The notes: generated by a model not told the origin, from the letters alone. A stretch of 64,000 nucleotides of DNA from Telmatactis stephensoni (GCA_029948255.1 JALIZF010001506.1:124001-188000), one strand, 5' to 3'; positions 47,278 through 61,002 are shown, counted from the first letter of the stretch. Made by a program: numbers and translations.

Positions 47278-48920
47278 CTTGAAACGTAGTTTACTCGAGA
47301 TCCAGCATAATTGTCGTATCTGTTGAAAACACAAGTACATTATGGCGCGTAAAGACACAAAGATTAACTATTTATTAAGAGCCGAGCCAATAAGAGCCAG
47401 ACGGTACTGGACCAGGTGTCAATTTTATTCACCATGAAACTGCGGTTAAGTTGAAGGTGTTAAAATTGATACACAGCTAAAAGTATCATCAGTATGTTCC
47501 AAATGCTGAATCAAGAATTATATGTATTATCAAAAGAAGAATTCAAAATGCAAATGGTTTGAAAGTTGCTGATTCGTACGATGAAACTGTACTCGGAAGC
47601 ACTCTATGTTTTAAACAATTGCTTTTTAAATATTGAAAAACTAATTCAAGAACACTTCAAGAACAATTTTTTGCGCCAATAGTTTGTGAGAAACTGAGTT
47701 ATTAAGAAATACTGACGGTTAGACTTTCAGCCGGCTGACAGCCCAGATGGCAATGACTTTTACCCTAGACTCATTTTGCAACGTGCTCGCTAGCTACTTA
47801 TTTTATGGACACGCATCAATCTAACATTGATATTATTCACGTCGTAATGATTAATAAGATAATTCATAACGAATCTGTACATACGAAGTTATGTTAGCCG
47901 TCTTATTAAAGGCGGCAGTCGCGGCAGACTAACAAAATTCCAAAAAAGAAAACTTCGTGGCTACGTTGTCACACCTTCTCTATAAAATCTACCAGAAATC
48001 TTGGCCAAGGGCACCGAAAGCTTATACACTGCCAAGATTTGAGGTGAGAATAACAACAGATTAAAGCAAAATCGTAAACATTTTTGCCGACTAAAACGGC
48101 ATTTGAAAACAGACTAACAACAATGGCATTTATATTATTGAAATTCAAGGAGTGTCGGTGTTAGCAATTGTTAACTATTTGGCCATTCATAGCGGTTTAG
48201 GAAAGGTTCCTCAGAGAGCTGAGATGAAGTGTTTTTAATAACAATAATAACAATTAAATTAAAGAAACTAGTGAAAGTCAACGACATTTGTAGTGAAATT
48301 CAACTCAGTTGCATAACAAAAAGGAGTGTCGGTATCTTTTAAATGTTGACTATTTTGCCTTTCCTAGTTCATGGAAAGGTATCAGAGACCTGAGTTGAAA
48401 AAATATTTTTGAAATTAACAAATTCAATCAAAAGAACTAGTTCGTATACAATAGACCCAGTTACTTTGAAAATCGCGCGAATCAATTGTTGAAAACGCCG
48501 AAAAGGATTTGTTACTCCTCAGCCAATCAGAAACTCAAAAGAGGTATATATGAAAATTACTAATACTCTTGTATTACCCTTAAATTAAATCTGATTTACG
48601 TCTTAAAGATGCCATATCAAACTTATTCCATGTAAGAATATACTAAAGACTTCACCATAGCGTGGAAATTTGACGCAATTTGTTGCAGCGTTTGTTAACG
48701 GTCAATTACCTATCAAATGGTAGGCTAAACTACCTAAATGAAGCTGATCGGTATTTACCCCATATAGATTCAATATCACAGCATTCTGCATTCTACAAAT
48801 AATACCACTACATGACATTCTACTAAACAACTAAAAATATTTAGTCTTTAGTCATCAAATAATTAAACTTATGGCGCTAACGATTTTTCTAACGGTTCAG
48901 TGTAAGAATGTAAGACGTAC

Positions 48921-49110
48921 CAGATGTTGTAGGCACAGCCTCTCTGCCGTGACAATTGTTGAAAGTCTGGACCATGATTCCTTGTAACTCAACTTGAGAA
49001 AGTGAACGATTTTCATGGTTTCACGATAATAGCTATTAAGTATACTGGACAGTGTAGTCTTTAGTGCATGGTTGTCAAGCAGTAAATGAAATACTTGACA
49101 GGTGAAGTTG
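48921..49110 (-). other. Candidate upstream exon of the channel gene
   Basis: The minus strand has an acceptor AACACAG|CAACTTC (49110) and a donor CATCTG|GTACGT (48921). The frame is open for 63 codons and joins in phase to the open stretch (47319-47278) before the channel ATG. A hydrophobic signal peptide right after that ATG argues that translation starts there, so I read this as a 5' UTR exon. An N-terminal extension is not excluded. Confidence 0.35.
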
Positions 49111-49762
49111 CTGTGTTTATTGAAATAATAACCGATGTCATTAATAAGAAATATGATGGTTAGGTCTCTGATGCGCGGTTGGAAAAATGACAAACAGGCA
49201 GGAAAAAATCAGCTTTGACAAGTCGAAAAATTCTAATAAACTTGTCGATAAGAGTATCGATTTTCGTACTATTTTAATGCCATTCAAATTTCTTCCTTAT
49301 TATTCCCTTATTTTAGATCTCTACAAGTATATATATTATATAACATGGATTTTATCGCAAACTCACAGTATCAATCAAACGTTATAATCATGTACAAGTG
49401 CTCAGACATTCAGTCATTGCTCGTTATTGTAATATAGTATCATTTCACCTCAAATTAAGATGATTGAATGACCGATTAGTGGTTTTCATTGTACATTAAT
49501 GAAGATAATATTTGTTAAAAATAACTCAACGACATAATCTAGAATTGCCACGAAATAAAAATATACTTCAGTAGTTTCTTTTATTTGCCGACGAAAACAC
49601 TATTGGATTCTCTTTAGATGCTTTTTCCGAGTCTGTTGACAACGGCAAATCGTCAATAAATAATAAAGGAAAAAAGATATTGACGAGAATAACCATATGT
49701 ATCGTTTTGGTATAGTTACGTTATTTTAAATTGCTTAGAATATTGCAGATCTAGGTACTTAC

Positions 49763-50077
49763 TAAATTCGATAAAATAACATTTCCATGAACGGTTTTGT
49801 TTTGATGGGCTACACACAAGCAAAAAAACGTCATATATATTTTTTGGAGATGATCGCTCTTGTCTTTGTGATTTGTATTACTGTTTCTATGGTTACGGAC
49901 CTCAATTGCCACCTTAATGTGAAGCATTAACACTTCGTTGATGTCCGAAAACCTCATAATCATCTTTTCTTGCTCATCAACAAAATTGAAGCTCACGACA
50001 AGCCCGTTGTTTTCCCTCGCATTACCCTTGGGGTGGCCTGACTCCAAGTTCACACTTAATGTATTTGGTCTACACAT
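49763..50077 (-). other. Candidate exon with strong donor, 105-codon open frame
   Basis: The minus strand has ATG at 50077 and an open frame up to a strong donor TTTA|GTAAGT at 49763. The frame does not continue in phase into the next candidate exon at 49110, and the residues match no family I know. It may be another 5' UTR exon of the channel gene or a chance frame. Confidence 0.25.
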
Positions 50078-50119
50078 TGACTCAAAATACCTTTCTATGG
50101 GTATTGATAGCGCTTTCTA

Positions 50120-53100
50120 AGCCGAAAAGCTCTATCTCAAGGTGACAGCAAAATTAATTTAGCATTTAGCATGAAAATATACTAACGAATTGACAAAATA
50201 GTGTTTTTGTGCTGTGCTATTGGTACTTCTATCTCTCATTCACACGGTTTCTTTCTGACAAGATTATACACACACGTGTTGATTATATTATGATTGTTGT
50301 TTGGTCAAAACGAGATGTGTAAATTAACTAGGAAAAAGTGTGATAAGTATTGAGATGAACCTGATACGCACGTACGCATGGGCGTACACCAGGGTTTTCC
50401 GATTTGGAATCACATCAAGAACAATAGAAACGAGCAAACTATATTCTTAGACGTAAATGACATTCATTCTATTTTCGGAAAATTCCGATTTTTATAACAT
50501 AACTTAAAAACTAGGATACTAATAAACTATTTGTTTTTCTTCTGAGAAAGATGGATTATAGAATGTACCTAATTTTCAGTGGCACTTCAACCGAGGGCTC
50601 CAAGGTTTGATAACTCTATCCCTTACCACTATAGTCCGCCATCAGATCAGTTCGTTGAATTTCAAAAACTAGCTATAAACAATATTCAATTGAAAACAAT
50701 TGGACTCGTTGCCGAATTTTAAAAACTACCTTTGTCTCACAGTGAAGCTGACTTTATTCGTATTCTTCACAGAAAGAAGAAAGCGAACCTGACGACTTTT
50801 AGTGTGAAAAATCCATGTCTTATGCGTCGGAGATCTGGATACTGAAACTACGTAGTGGTTTACGCAGCAACAGGAGATCCAAAGCTGTTCATTTTTTTAA
50901 CACTGTTGCCCGATTCTATGTAGTTATGGAAACAACTGTACGGTACAGTTGTATCTACAATTAACTCGTCTCGCATTGTTGTTGCAAAAACGTTGCACGA
51001 ACCATTGCAGCGTGTAACATACTCTGCATCGAGCAAAATTATTGCTAGACCATTTGCTACAGCTTCAAGGATACGGTGCACCCTTTAACACAAGCTTCTG
51101 CAACTTGTTTCATAACGTAATTGCGAAACGAATTGCAGCAAAAATTTAGGTCTGTTATGTTTGGATCGGTTGATGATCGAATACGTGTTTACACTATAAA
51201 GGCTACTAGTACTCCCCATCCTTCATTAAGCGGTCGCTCAAATCTAAGGGGCTGTTCATATGAAAGTGAGCTGTCCCTGCCTAGCCGGGATAACTCTTTT
51301 GCTTTGAGTCCCCCAGGAACTGAAAGGAAACAAAAGAGTCTAGATGCTGAGACCGAAATGGATCCTGGGTACACTAGTAATATATGGATTTTCATGTGTT
51401 TTATCTATGAGTTCACCACATAGTCAATTTTGGAACACCAAACACTATTCTCAGTCGGCGTTTGAAACGTCCACGTCCACGCGCTACTTTAAAATCAACT
51501 GATCAACAAATTACCCAGTGTTCATATCGGTCTCAGCCTCTATGTTTTGAAGGGTCAATATGTCCGTGCAAATAGGTATAAACAGCCTTTAATTATAAAT
51601 CTAGCCTATAAGTTCGAAACCGTTCCAATTTCAGTCTTAGGTTGTCTAGAACTAAACGTCACACCTCCGTGGCACATATTGCTGCTGTGTGCTGAAAATT
51701 AGCAGCATTATTGTCCGGAATTATTAGTTTAGTTTTATATTTGAATTGTATAGTTTTACAAGTACACGATTTTATATAACACGAAAGAAACCAACGCGCG
51801 CCATTCCTATTGTTTTGGTTATCACCTACAGAAGTGCTGGAAAAATTCGTTCCGATTCCGCTAAATTGGAAAAACTCTACTTGAAATAAAAATAATGAAT
51901 AAAATGAGAGCTATATTTCTAAATCTAGTGTGCGTGTTTGCTCGCTGAATGAATTAGTCTCTCCTTGTGCATGCATCGCGAAAAGTCCACGCTCCACCCA
52001 TGTAAACAGTTTCATATATTTTAAACATACACTCATAGTCACTTAAAGATTTGGTCACTAATATAATATGAAAATATTGCACATGTTAAACACCAAAACT
52101 AGTGTTTGGAAATACTATGTATCGAACTTTGAATCTTATCGTTTGGAAACAAAGAGTTTCCCTCAAGTTACATTGCTTATAAATTTGTGAATGAACCTTT
52201 TCGGCTGCTTGACTATGTTTTGCTTAATGTTGACTTGATATATGTTTATTAGAGGTACCGGTACCGCACTTTTTCCGACAAAAGAGCCGGCGAAGTAAAA
52301 ACAAAATCAGTTAGCCGAAGCTCCTGTTTTCAAAGCATATAAGAGAGCTTAAATTAATCTATTTTACTGTGCTTGTTATGTCGCTTTTGTTTTGTCGGGA
52401 AAAAGGTGTTAAGCTGAATCTCTTGCAAATATTTAGCCGAGTAGAATTCATTTCGGCAAGTCAAAGTTGCCAGGGTGGTTTTCGAGGATTTTCAAGGATA
52501 TCAATTGCCACGCCTAGACAGACTACAAAAATAGTAACTAAATTTTAACACAAGCATTGGTGAGTTTTTTCCCAGGAAAAAAGACAACAAAATCCAAGGA
52601 AATTTCCTGGTCTGAACCTTTCCTAGTCTTGTCGAAATCTTGCTTAAAGTAATGTATAAAACTTTTGGAAAGCATTCCTTTTCAACAAGACTGAAATCAT
52701 AACGTTAATTGTAGAAGGAAGTACTTAACTTGTTGTACTTGAATCGATCGATCTTCCGTCCCAAAAGTTCGGCGCCATCGATCCCAAATACTTGAAATAC
52801 TGTACTGTAAAGCCGCAAATACTGTATTGTAAAACACGCGCAAATTTTCATTGATGAAAAAATGCCATTTTTACATGTCAATGACAACTTGTTCGTATAG
52901 ATGTAGCTTAAGGTTTAATTCATTTACATTTTTAACAACCTAGAAAATTCCTGCATTTTTGCTTAAATTGTACTCTACAACTGTGATTTCACATTTTCAA
53001 CTAGTCGTTGCGAGCCTAGCCACATATTATTATTACTAAGAAACAGCAGAGGTTAGAGTTGTTTTTTTTAATTGTTTATTTTTTTAGCCTGAAATGCTTA

Positions 53101-54915
53101 GTTAGGTTTTTCACTAGTTGCCGGTCTCTTTCTTCCACAAGGTTCTTATGTGATGCAAGAAGCTTTCCTTTTCACCAAAAAACTGGTGTCGTAACGAAAC
53201 AAATTCACTTTGAATCATAAATCTTTTGTTACATTCAATATATATATTTTTAATTTGCATGCAAACTCAACAAGGGGACAAAATTAATAAATAATACAAA
53301 GCACTTATTGTCAAACCCGGCTTCGATACAAATTAAATGGAGAAGAAAAAATGAAAGAAAAATTTGATTATCGTATGATTATATTTTATGCGCCATTGCC
53401 TTTGCCTTGGAAATTGAAAAGGACTACAAGTTAAATGCAATAATAATTATCACGTCTCAAAACACTGTCAAATTATCAAGTGTGATAAACGAGCTTGTAA
53501 CACCGATGAAAAATTGTGGCTAGAGAACAATATTGCTTGGTTTATAATACATTGGGGCTTGGTTATTAATCATGTGCTAATAACGAGTTTTCTTTCTTAG
53601 TTTACCGAGATAACAGCCCAAATTCTTAACGAAGTATTGTGCTAAACCGCATTTTCATTTCCTTTATCAAAAATAAAGTACGCAGTGGTCTACTGGCAAA
53701 TATTTACAACTGACTAAAACATCTAGTGTCAAGCGTAAAATTAAAACAAAACTTAATCGATAGTTTGACTTCGCCAATATCCATGTGTTAGTTATTTTGT
53801 TTGAAGTGCTTTGTCAATATATGTATATATATATATGTATTTCCAAGCTGATGCATCCATTCAAGTTTTGCTTGATGTTTTCCGGCATTGATACGGAAAA
53901 CTTGCTGCTCGTGTGTATTGAGAACTGGCGACTTTATTAAAAAGAAGAAGAAAAATGGAATTAAGAAACGGCACAACGTTTTGGTTCCGGCTTGAAAAGG
54001 AAGACTTGCCAAAAAGAAGAATTGGTCGTCTGATGGACAACAAGGTGCCCTGGGTGCCAAAGTTTTGGTTCGACATTAATGGCAATGTTATATATATTCG
54101 TTACCACATAGTCCTATTTACAAATGTACATTGATAATTATTACAGATTTTTAGGTACCTTCTGACTGCAATAACCAAAGCCTAGCCTAGACAGCCGGAC
54201 ATAATTAAGAACTATATCAAGGAACAAGCTTGTTGATTTTGGTCATTGAACAAGTTCGTGTCACGTTTCGTTAATAGTTATCTTGAAAGACTCCCGTAAC
54301 GGCAGTCACAGCTCTAGCACCCAGGGTAACAACAAAGAAAATACGAAAAATGACAAATTTTGTAGCTCAGGATTAGTTTGAACTGCAAAAAGTCAATTAA
54401 ATTATTTTTTAAATCCTTGTAAATCAAATCAGATTTAAAGGACAATCATAAAAGATGGTAAGATAAAAGTCCCTTTTCGCAAGGGAGTCATGCAAAACCA
54501 TGTATTTTCATTTCTGTTAAGTTCAAAAATAAAGTACGCAATGATCTCCTGGCGTGGAGATATGCAAACACCAAAGGCCAAATGAAAATGACATACTGTA
54601 AAAGAAAAATCTGTCGTTTTCAAATCGATAATTCTTTTGCAGTAAAGTAAGTAAGAATTAGTGATGTTTTATGATTATATTTGAGAACGTTAAGCACTGA
54701 TGATACTATTTATATATTGCACTTTTAGTATTGTTGATTCTAGGCTAGTAGGAGGTCAAGTTTTACGTCCTCAACGTTAATCAACTAAGCAAAGTTTATA
54801 TAATCATGGAAAATGAATAACCTAAAACCACAGAATAGTTTATATTACATGCACAGATAACACAGGAAGTTCTATTTTTTTCGATTATTTCTCAGTTACG
54901 ATTCGTGTGACTTAC
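50120..54915. other. Gene-poor region
   Basis: No splice-bounded coding exons found on either strand. It contains a palindromic GTTGTTGCAAAAACGTTGCA segment near 50977-51000 and a family C element near 51333-51549. Short open frames such as 52705-52887 and 53788-54060 match nothing I recognise. Confidence 0.5.
51333..51549. mobile_element. Inverted-repeat element, family C copy 2
   Basis: TAGATGCTGAGACCGAAATG at the left and ATATCGGTCTCAGCCTCTAT (inverse) at the right share termini with 17381-17590, but the interior differs. It is probably a deletion or replacement derivative of one family. Confidence 0.6.
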
Positions 54916-54975
54916 CTTTAATCAATCTTCGCTGTAGTTTCTCCCCAAGTTCAATTCTTGGCTTTGTTAATGGTC
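54916..54975 (-). other. Isolated strong splice donor: possible distal 5' UTR exon of the channel gene
   Basis: On the minus strand GATTAAAG|GTAAGT is a near-consensus donor. The preceding ~70 bp has stops in its frames and no clear acceptor, fitting a non-coding first exon. Linking it to the channel gene is only a positional inference. Confidence 0.22.
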
Positions 54976-55672
54976 GTTGTCAAATCTACACAGTTTAAAG
55001 AGAGAGAGAATTACCTCTTTGATCACATTAGGGAAGCTGCAGACAAATTGATTTAAGGCAATGATTAAAAACCTCAGATATTTATCATAGTGATATCTCA
55101 GTATAACCGACATAGTTCTACGAGTTGTTAATTACTCTTGGTGAATGTATATCGGAAGAAATGAATTAGGAACCTGATTAGTCCATACCGAAAGGCATGA
55201 TATCATTGCAGTGAACTGTGCCAGACTGCCCCCTGCCTACCATTAGTTATAAATTACAAAACTGAAAGGATGGAAGTTTGTCGTTCGTTTGGACTGAAAT
55301 AACAATCACAGCAAAGCAAACTCAAACTGAACACTTCAGATTGCCTTGATCAAAAACTTTCTCACGTTCCTTCATGAATTAAAGAAAAACTCGAAAATAA
55401 CCCATTTCGTCAAATTTACCACCCATGGCTTGTGTAGGTGTCCCGAATATAATGAGTTCTGAATCGAAGTTCTTTAATTTATGCATGTATCCTCACTGCT
55501 ACGATCATGAAATGTGTCTGTAAATGAATACCGATTGCAGATGCGATGTCCAGTTTTGGTTAGCCTCTTTCCCTTCCAGAAATGATATTCAGTGTGATTC
55601 CTTGTCACTTTTTTGTTGTTGTTGATAGTGGTGGCGGTTTTTCTTTTCTTTTTTTCTTTCTTTTTTTTTTTT

Positions 55673-55674
<2 letters not shown>

Positions 55675-55746
<72 letters not shown>
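55675..55746. repeat. (CT)n dinucleotide microsatellite
   Basis: A pure CT run of about 70 bp, preceded by a T-rich pyrimidine tract from about 55635. No gene. Confidence 0.97.
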
Positions 55747-55751
<5 letters not shown>

Positions 55752-57127
55752 CTCGTTTTGTTTTGGAATACAATTAAACATAAGCCGGACTTTGATCATT
55801 ATATGGAATCGGTCTAAGAGTATTACCTACCTTTCTTACTTTCTTAAAACTGATAAAAGTATATTATTAGACATGCCTAACTTCAGATAGAATTTTCAAT
55901 TCATTCAGCTTTACAACAATATTACGACAAACATATTTCTCTTTGTTTTACCATATGCAATTAAAAGATATTTATAATCAAAATCGAAAAAAAAAAAATT
56001 GACGCTCATGATAAGTTTCGGAAGAGCCTTAGTAAACACGGCAGTTTAATTCAGTTCAATTTGTTATGCAGAAGCGTGCAGTTAGTCATATACGTATACG
56101 GAAGCAAAGTAGTGCCTTCGGGTAGTTTTGGACTCTTAAGTTGTTTTTAACTTCATAGTATACATTTTCACAGATCTGATGGTTCCCGTTTTTGGTGGAA
56201 ATCCTCTCTAGGATCAGCAGCTTTGATTAATTACAGTTCCTATTCTTTTGAAGTCAAACCGCGATAGATTACAAATTCTAATAAAATTCAGTTTAAATAA
56301 AAATCAGAAGAATTTCAGACGGATAGCAACATACCTGTCCTTCATTCAGGAACTCTTACGGTTTTTCAGTCCAGGATTTTCCGGCACGGCAGTTAAAAAC
56401 GACTTATTACTGTTAATCGAGGAACAAACGACTCTTAGAAATAGTTTGATTTTCTTCTGTGTAGATGGTATCTGTATAATATCTTGAATGGTATCTTGAA
56501 TAATCTCGCAATTCTCACGGTTCTATCTTCAGTACCAAACACAAAACATAGTCCAGCGAAATACCGAGACACCTAACAGTTTATATTTTTCCCAAATGAT
56601 TCATATGGTCGTAAATTATGAGTTCTAAATTTTACGAGCACTGTCAGTATCTAATTTGAATAACATTAACAATTTACAAGTTTGAGTGTGGGCAATTGTA
56701 ATTTGCTAGCAATCATTAAAAGTATTTACATTCGAGAAACCTCGGAATTTGCGAACTCACTCAGTGGGCTAGGAAAAAGCAACTTGAAGATGATGGTAAA
56801 ACTGTTGATTTAAAAAGGTTCTCGGTGATTTTTTGAAGAAATCGATTATTGTCACTTCAATTATAGAACAGTGCTTGGATATTCCTCTTATTTCCCTTTC
56901 ACATTGGAGGTACTCAACACTCAACTTAATTCCACGCTACTACGCAGTAACAGCAGCTTGGTAAACAAAACCATTAAATTTTACGTACATTCGTTGACGC
57001 AAACACATTTATTTAATATCTCTCCGAGTGACTTCTCCATCCATGTACTTCCAAAAATTAAAAAGAGTTTTTTTGCAGTTTATTTGTACGTGCTGCGGTG
57101 GCTTTGATATATAGTTACACATTTAAT

Positions 57128-57128
<1 letters not shown>

Positions 57129-57179
<51 letters not shown>

Positions 57180-57180
57180 C
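57129..57180. repeat. (TTG)n microsatellite
   Basis: About 17 perfect TTG units. The surrounding frame is an artefact (poly-Leu). Confidence 0.95.
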
Positions 57181-58149
57181 AGTGTTGTTACAGTGTGTAA
57201 ATGGAATATTTGATATGTTTTCTCTTGGCTGTATTTATTTGAGCCTTATCTCTTGGCATTATGTAATTGTTGTAATTTTAGATCTTTGTGTAGGAGCATT
57301 CATACATGTGAGGTCGGAATGGGGTACTGGAGTAGTGGCAATTTGTTGTTTAATTGCTGTCAATGCTCTGCCTGAGTATTTGAGCAAATGCAATGTATAT
57401 TACTCTTTCTTTTCATAGGCTTTGAGGCCTTTGAAAATTCCTTGCGTACTTCCGCCCTACAGCCAGATTTTTCTTCAATGGATCGAAAAACATGACTTTA
57501 AATTGTAATGATTTACAATGTGCTAGTACCACAGCCCACATACAAAAACTTTCCCAGCATGTGACCAACCAAAGTCAATAAATAGTTCGTTTTGAAGAAG
57601 AACCCAGAAATTCTACTATACTACGCTGTTGACTCAAAATGCCCAGTAACAATTACAGCAAAAAGAATTTAAATAATGAAAAATCGGGTTGTTCGTAATT
57701 CTTTTGTGTTTGGGAAATAGACAGATAGATACAGATATATCTACAATGTATATAAATGGCTAAAATATCAATTACTGTTTTTGAATGTATCAATGAGGAA
57801 TGTCATAATATATAAAGTGTCTTGGATTGACACGGTTACGGTACGGCGCGGTGTGTTTCACACTCGTACGAAATCTGCTCTAGTAGGGCAAGTTACGCTT
57901 TGAGAGAGGAATTTTAGAATTAAAAAAAGTTGAAGCCATGTTTTAAATTCTGATGATTGTGTTCAACTGATCCAGTGAATCTCAAGAAGGCGGTGAATGG
58001 TAAAGCATTTTGCGTCGGTGAAAAGTAAACACACTTTCGTGCCCCTTTTCAGAAAGTGGTTTTCCAGGTATCGGACAACTCGACACTCTTAAAAGCTACG
58101 CAGATCAATGGAGACAAGTATGGGATCTCAAGTATGTGCACGACGACAG

Positions 58150-58220
58150 GAGTTGAACGATGAACCTGTCGTTTTGAAGGCTGCGCACTGGCCAACCAGT
58201 AGCCAAACTATTAAAGTCAA
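58150..58220 (-). repeat. tRNA-like SINE fragment
   Basis: The minus strand reads TGGCCAGTGCGCAGCC (A-box-like) and GTTCATCGTTCAACTCCTGT (B-box-like, followed by GTCGTCGTGC). Imperfect; a degraded tRNA-derived repeat. Confidence 0.35.
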
Positions 58221-58689
58221 CTGAGCCAGCTATTAAAGCTAAGACACCCTGCCGTCTATGAATGCTCGCAATAGTCATTCAATAGTTACCTTAAAAACCG
58301 ACACTGGACAGTGAGCAGCTTACATTACTTTATAATATATGCTATATACGTCACTGCTATAACGTAACTGTTTTGTTTTAAAACGATGTTGTTATAACCG
58401 TTTGAAAAACATTTTGAATTATGGAAACAAGGCATTTAAGGCTTCCAACATCTCAGTTCCGTAATAACGCCGGCAACATGAGCTCAAAATCGTATAACAG
58501 TTTTTAAAGCCTCCCAATTCACATTAGATATATATGGCTATCTGATTTGTGTGAATTATGGCAGCTGCCTTTCAAACTTACTTTTTTGCTTTGACTACTT
58601 CACTTTTTTGTCTAAGATCTCTTTCAACAACTTTTGACTGAATTACTGGTTGATCGATGTTCACTATTTTGAAGACAATTCTATGACCT

Positions 58690-58858
58690 ATTTTTGAGCC
58701 GTTTTCCACGTTTGTCAAGGGTAGCCTGAATCGAATGCTCCTGAATGCTATGTTTTGTTCACTGGTTTTGTTTACGTTAATGAAATATTAATTACCTTAT
58801 TACCAGTTTTCAACACTAGTCTAGGATATAAATAAAGTTATTCATTCATTCATTCACC
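58690..58858 (+). mobile_element. LINE-like 3' tail ending in (ATTC)n
   Basis: CTAGGATATAAATAAAGTTA is followed by four ATTC units, the layout of 3' ends of L2/CR1- or RTE-like retrotransposons, where a short microsatellite forms the tail. No reverse-transcriptase frame is visible upstream, so this is a 5'-truncated copy. The family is not assigned. Confidence 0.45.
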
Positions 58859-59473
58859 TCCAAACAATCTTGTTTTATTCAGACTTAATCTAATGTTGAA
58901 TCACGATCAGATTATTTGTAGACGTCCGAGAAATCTTTTCTAGCAGTACATGTTTTGTCGTTCTAGATGCATAGAGGTGTGTGAGTATGTGTGTACGTAT
59001 GTGTGTGTGTGTGTGGAAACCGACGCACGGCGTGAACTTACAACAATTTTTCTAAACAATGATGGAGTTCCACCCTTCAAAAACAACAATTTCGCGTTTA
59101 TGTTTTCGTTGGAATCAACAACTGCTTTTTCAGCATTCTTTTCCTTCTTCTATGATAGTCTTAACACTGCAAATCAACGTCGTTCATTGAATTATTGGTA
59201 AAGTTCACTGATGAACAGTGTGACTGGTGCCGATTGATGGCCTGATTTTGATAGTAATATTGAATAATTATCACGCACATAATTATATATATAAGATATT
59301 TTTATGAAGCTTAAACACTCCTTAACATTCCCTTGACTATTCATAACACTACATAGCACCCACCAGTGTGTGAGTGAATAAAATCTCTGATCCAAATTCT
59401 CATTTCTTGTTATCTGCATATTATACTGAAGAAGGATTATGGCCACTCATTTTAATTTTTTTATTGGATATAG

Positions 59474-59583
59474 GAGAAGTGGGATTGCATTTTCCGTACG
59501 CACAGAAATGGCATGTAGGGATGGGAAAATCTCCCAAAAGTAAAACCAAAGAAGAGGCACTGCTAGAATGTAAAGAGCTTTGA
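59474..59583 (+). other. Possible terminal exon or coding relic
   Basis: After TTGGATATAG a frame runs EVGLHFPYAQKWHVGMGKSP and a Lys/Glu-rich end to TGA at 59581-59583. Its composition looks protein-like, but no upstream partner exon on the plus strand was found, so this may be a retro-copied fragment or chance. Confidence 0.2.
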
Positions 59584-59869
59584 CTTTCAAAGAAAATAAT
59601 AATTACATTAACATTACTTCAGTTCATAATCATTTAACATTTATGATCAAAGATATGATTTTTTAAGCTATTTATTTTCAGTCCTGTCATATTCTAATGT
59701 GCAATTAGTAAAACATCCCATCAGAATATTTGTATGCTAATTTACGGTCTACATCAATATATTTTAATGCTAGAAAATGACACTCCCCAACTAGCTATGT
59801 GGGCACCAAGTGTAAATTTATATATTTTTGTGCTAATTAATTTGTTTGTTTTTTATTTAAGAAATAAAA

Positions 59870-60045
59870 AGACTGTTCCGTGTTTGATAGCCTGATCAAA
59901 ACACTGTCTTGTGATGTTGAGAGAACACGAGAGAGCGTAGTGGAAGCATGAGCCGTAGGCGAGTCAGCTTTCACAGCTCTCGAGTGTTCTCTCAACATCA
60001 CAAGCGTTTTGATCAGGCTATCAAACACAGAAAAACAGTTTTTTA
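59870..60045. mobile_element. Fold-back MITE, family E copy 2
   Basis: AAGACTGTTCCGTGTTTGAT AGCCTGATCAAAACACT ... TGTGATGTTGAGAGAACAC is repeated inverted after a GC-rich centre, arms about 70 bp. Flanks on the right (CTTTTATAAAATAT, GCGCGCGTTATATAATAG) resemble the flanks of family E copy 1 and family A. Confidence 0.88.
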
Positions 60046-60844
60046 CTCCTTTTATAAAATATCAAGCGCACAATCAGAGCGCGCGTTATATAATAGTTAT
60101 TTTATAACTGAATAATTTTAAACATTAAATTGCTAATAAAACCAAATATGTTAATTCCAGTATAAATCGAAAATGTATATTTTACATGTAAAACTACTGA
60201 AAATAATATTTTCAAAAATCACATTTTTTACTTCAAATAAATAATAATATTTAATGGCTTAACAATTTCCTGTGATCTGATTGGTTGGCGCGCAGGCTGT
60301 ATTTAATTGGCGCACCACGGACCACCTAGGTAGCCTGAGTCACATCCGGAAAAACTCTCGTTTAGTACGTCTGCGTAACAGCAACATAAATCATATCATG
60401 TTCTGGACCGACGGCGGTCTTTTTGAATTCGAAAGACGCTTGTGATTGGCTAATCGCGAAAGTCATTCTAACGTCGTCATTTATTGGATGTTTCGTTCCC
60501 GCCAGTTTTTGGTGTGGTGTTTTTGATGTTTTTTCCCACCAGTTTTTGTCGTAGTGTTTTTAACCTTTTGAGTTTTCACCCACGATGTTTGTGAATTTAT
60601 TTTTGTTGCATGAACGGCCTGTAGTTGTACTTTGTACGGACTAAACCAGAGTTTTTCTGGCGTAGGCTAACCACCGGGCTGTATTTTCTGTATCTGGAAG
60701 GAAACCGCTCTATCGGATGATTTGTTTAGTTAGCGGTTAATAGGTCTAAATCACAGAGTATACAAGTGAGCGTCGTTTGTCAATCGCAGCTCTTGTACAT
60801 GCATTTGTGAATTATAAATTACTGAAGTTGGTTAATTTGCGATT

Positions 60845-61002
60845 TGCAGCCGAAATCGTTGCATCGCGACCTGCAAATTAGGCGAAGTTGTGTTGATTTT
60901 GGTATTTTCTGCGACCTGCCTATTTTTAGATCGCAGAGAAGAACAAAATCAAACCGATCTTGGTGTGACTTGCAGGTCGCGATGCAATGATTTCGGCTGT
61001 AA
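60845..61002. mobile_element. Inverted repeat with GCAGCCGAAATCGTTGCATC arms
   Basis: GCAGCCGAAATCGTTGCATC GCGACCTGCAA at the left pairs with TTGCAGGTCGCGATGCAATG ATTTCGGCTGT at the right. The middle holds a second smaller CGACCTGC/GATCGCAG pair. Confidence 0.8.

Noticed and set aside
55474..55890. Arg-Glu-rich and Ser-Leu-rich frames of about 100 codons
   Set aside because: They are readings of the CT dinucleotide repeat.
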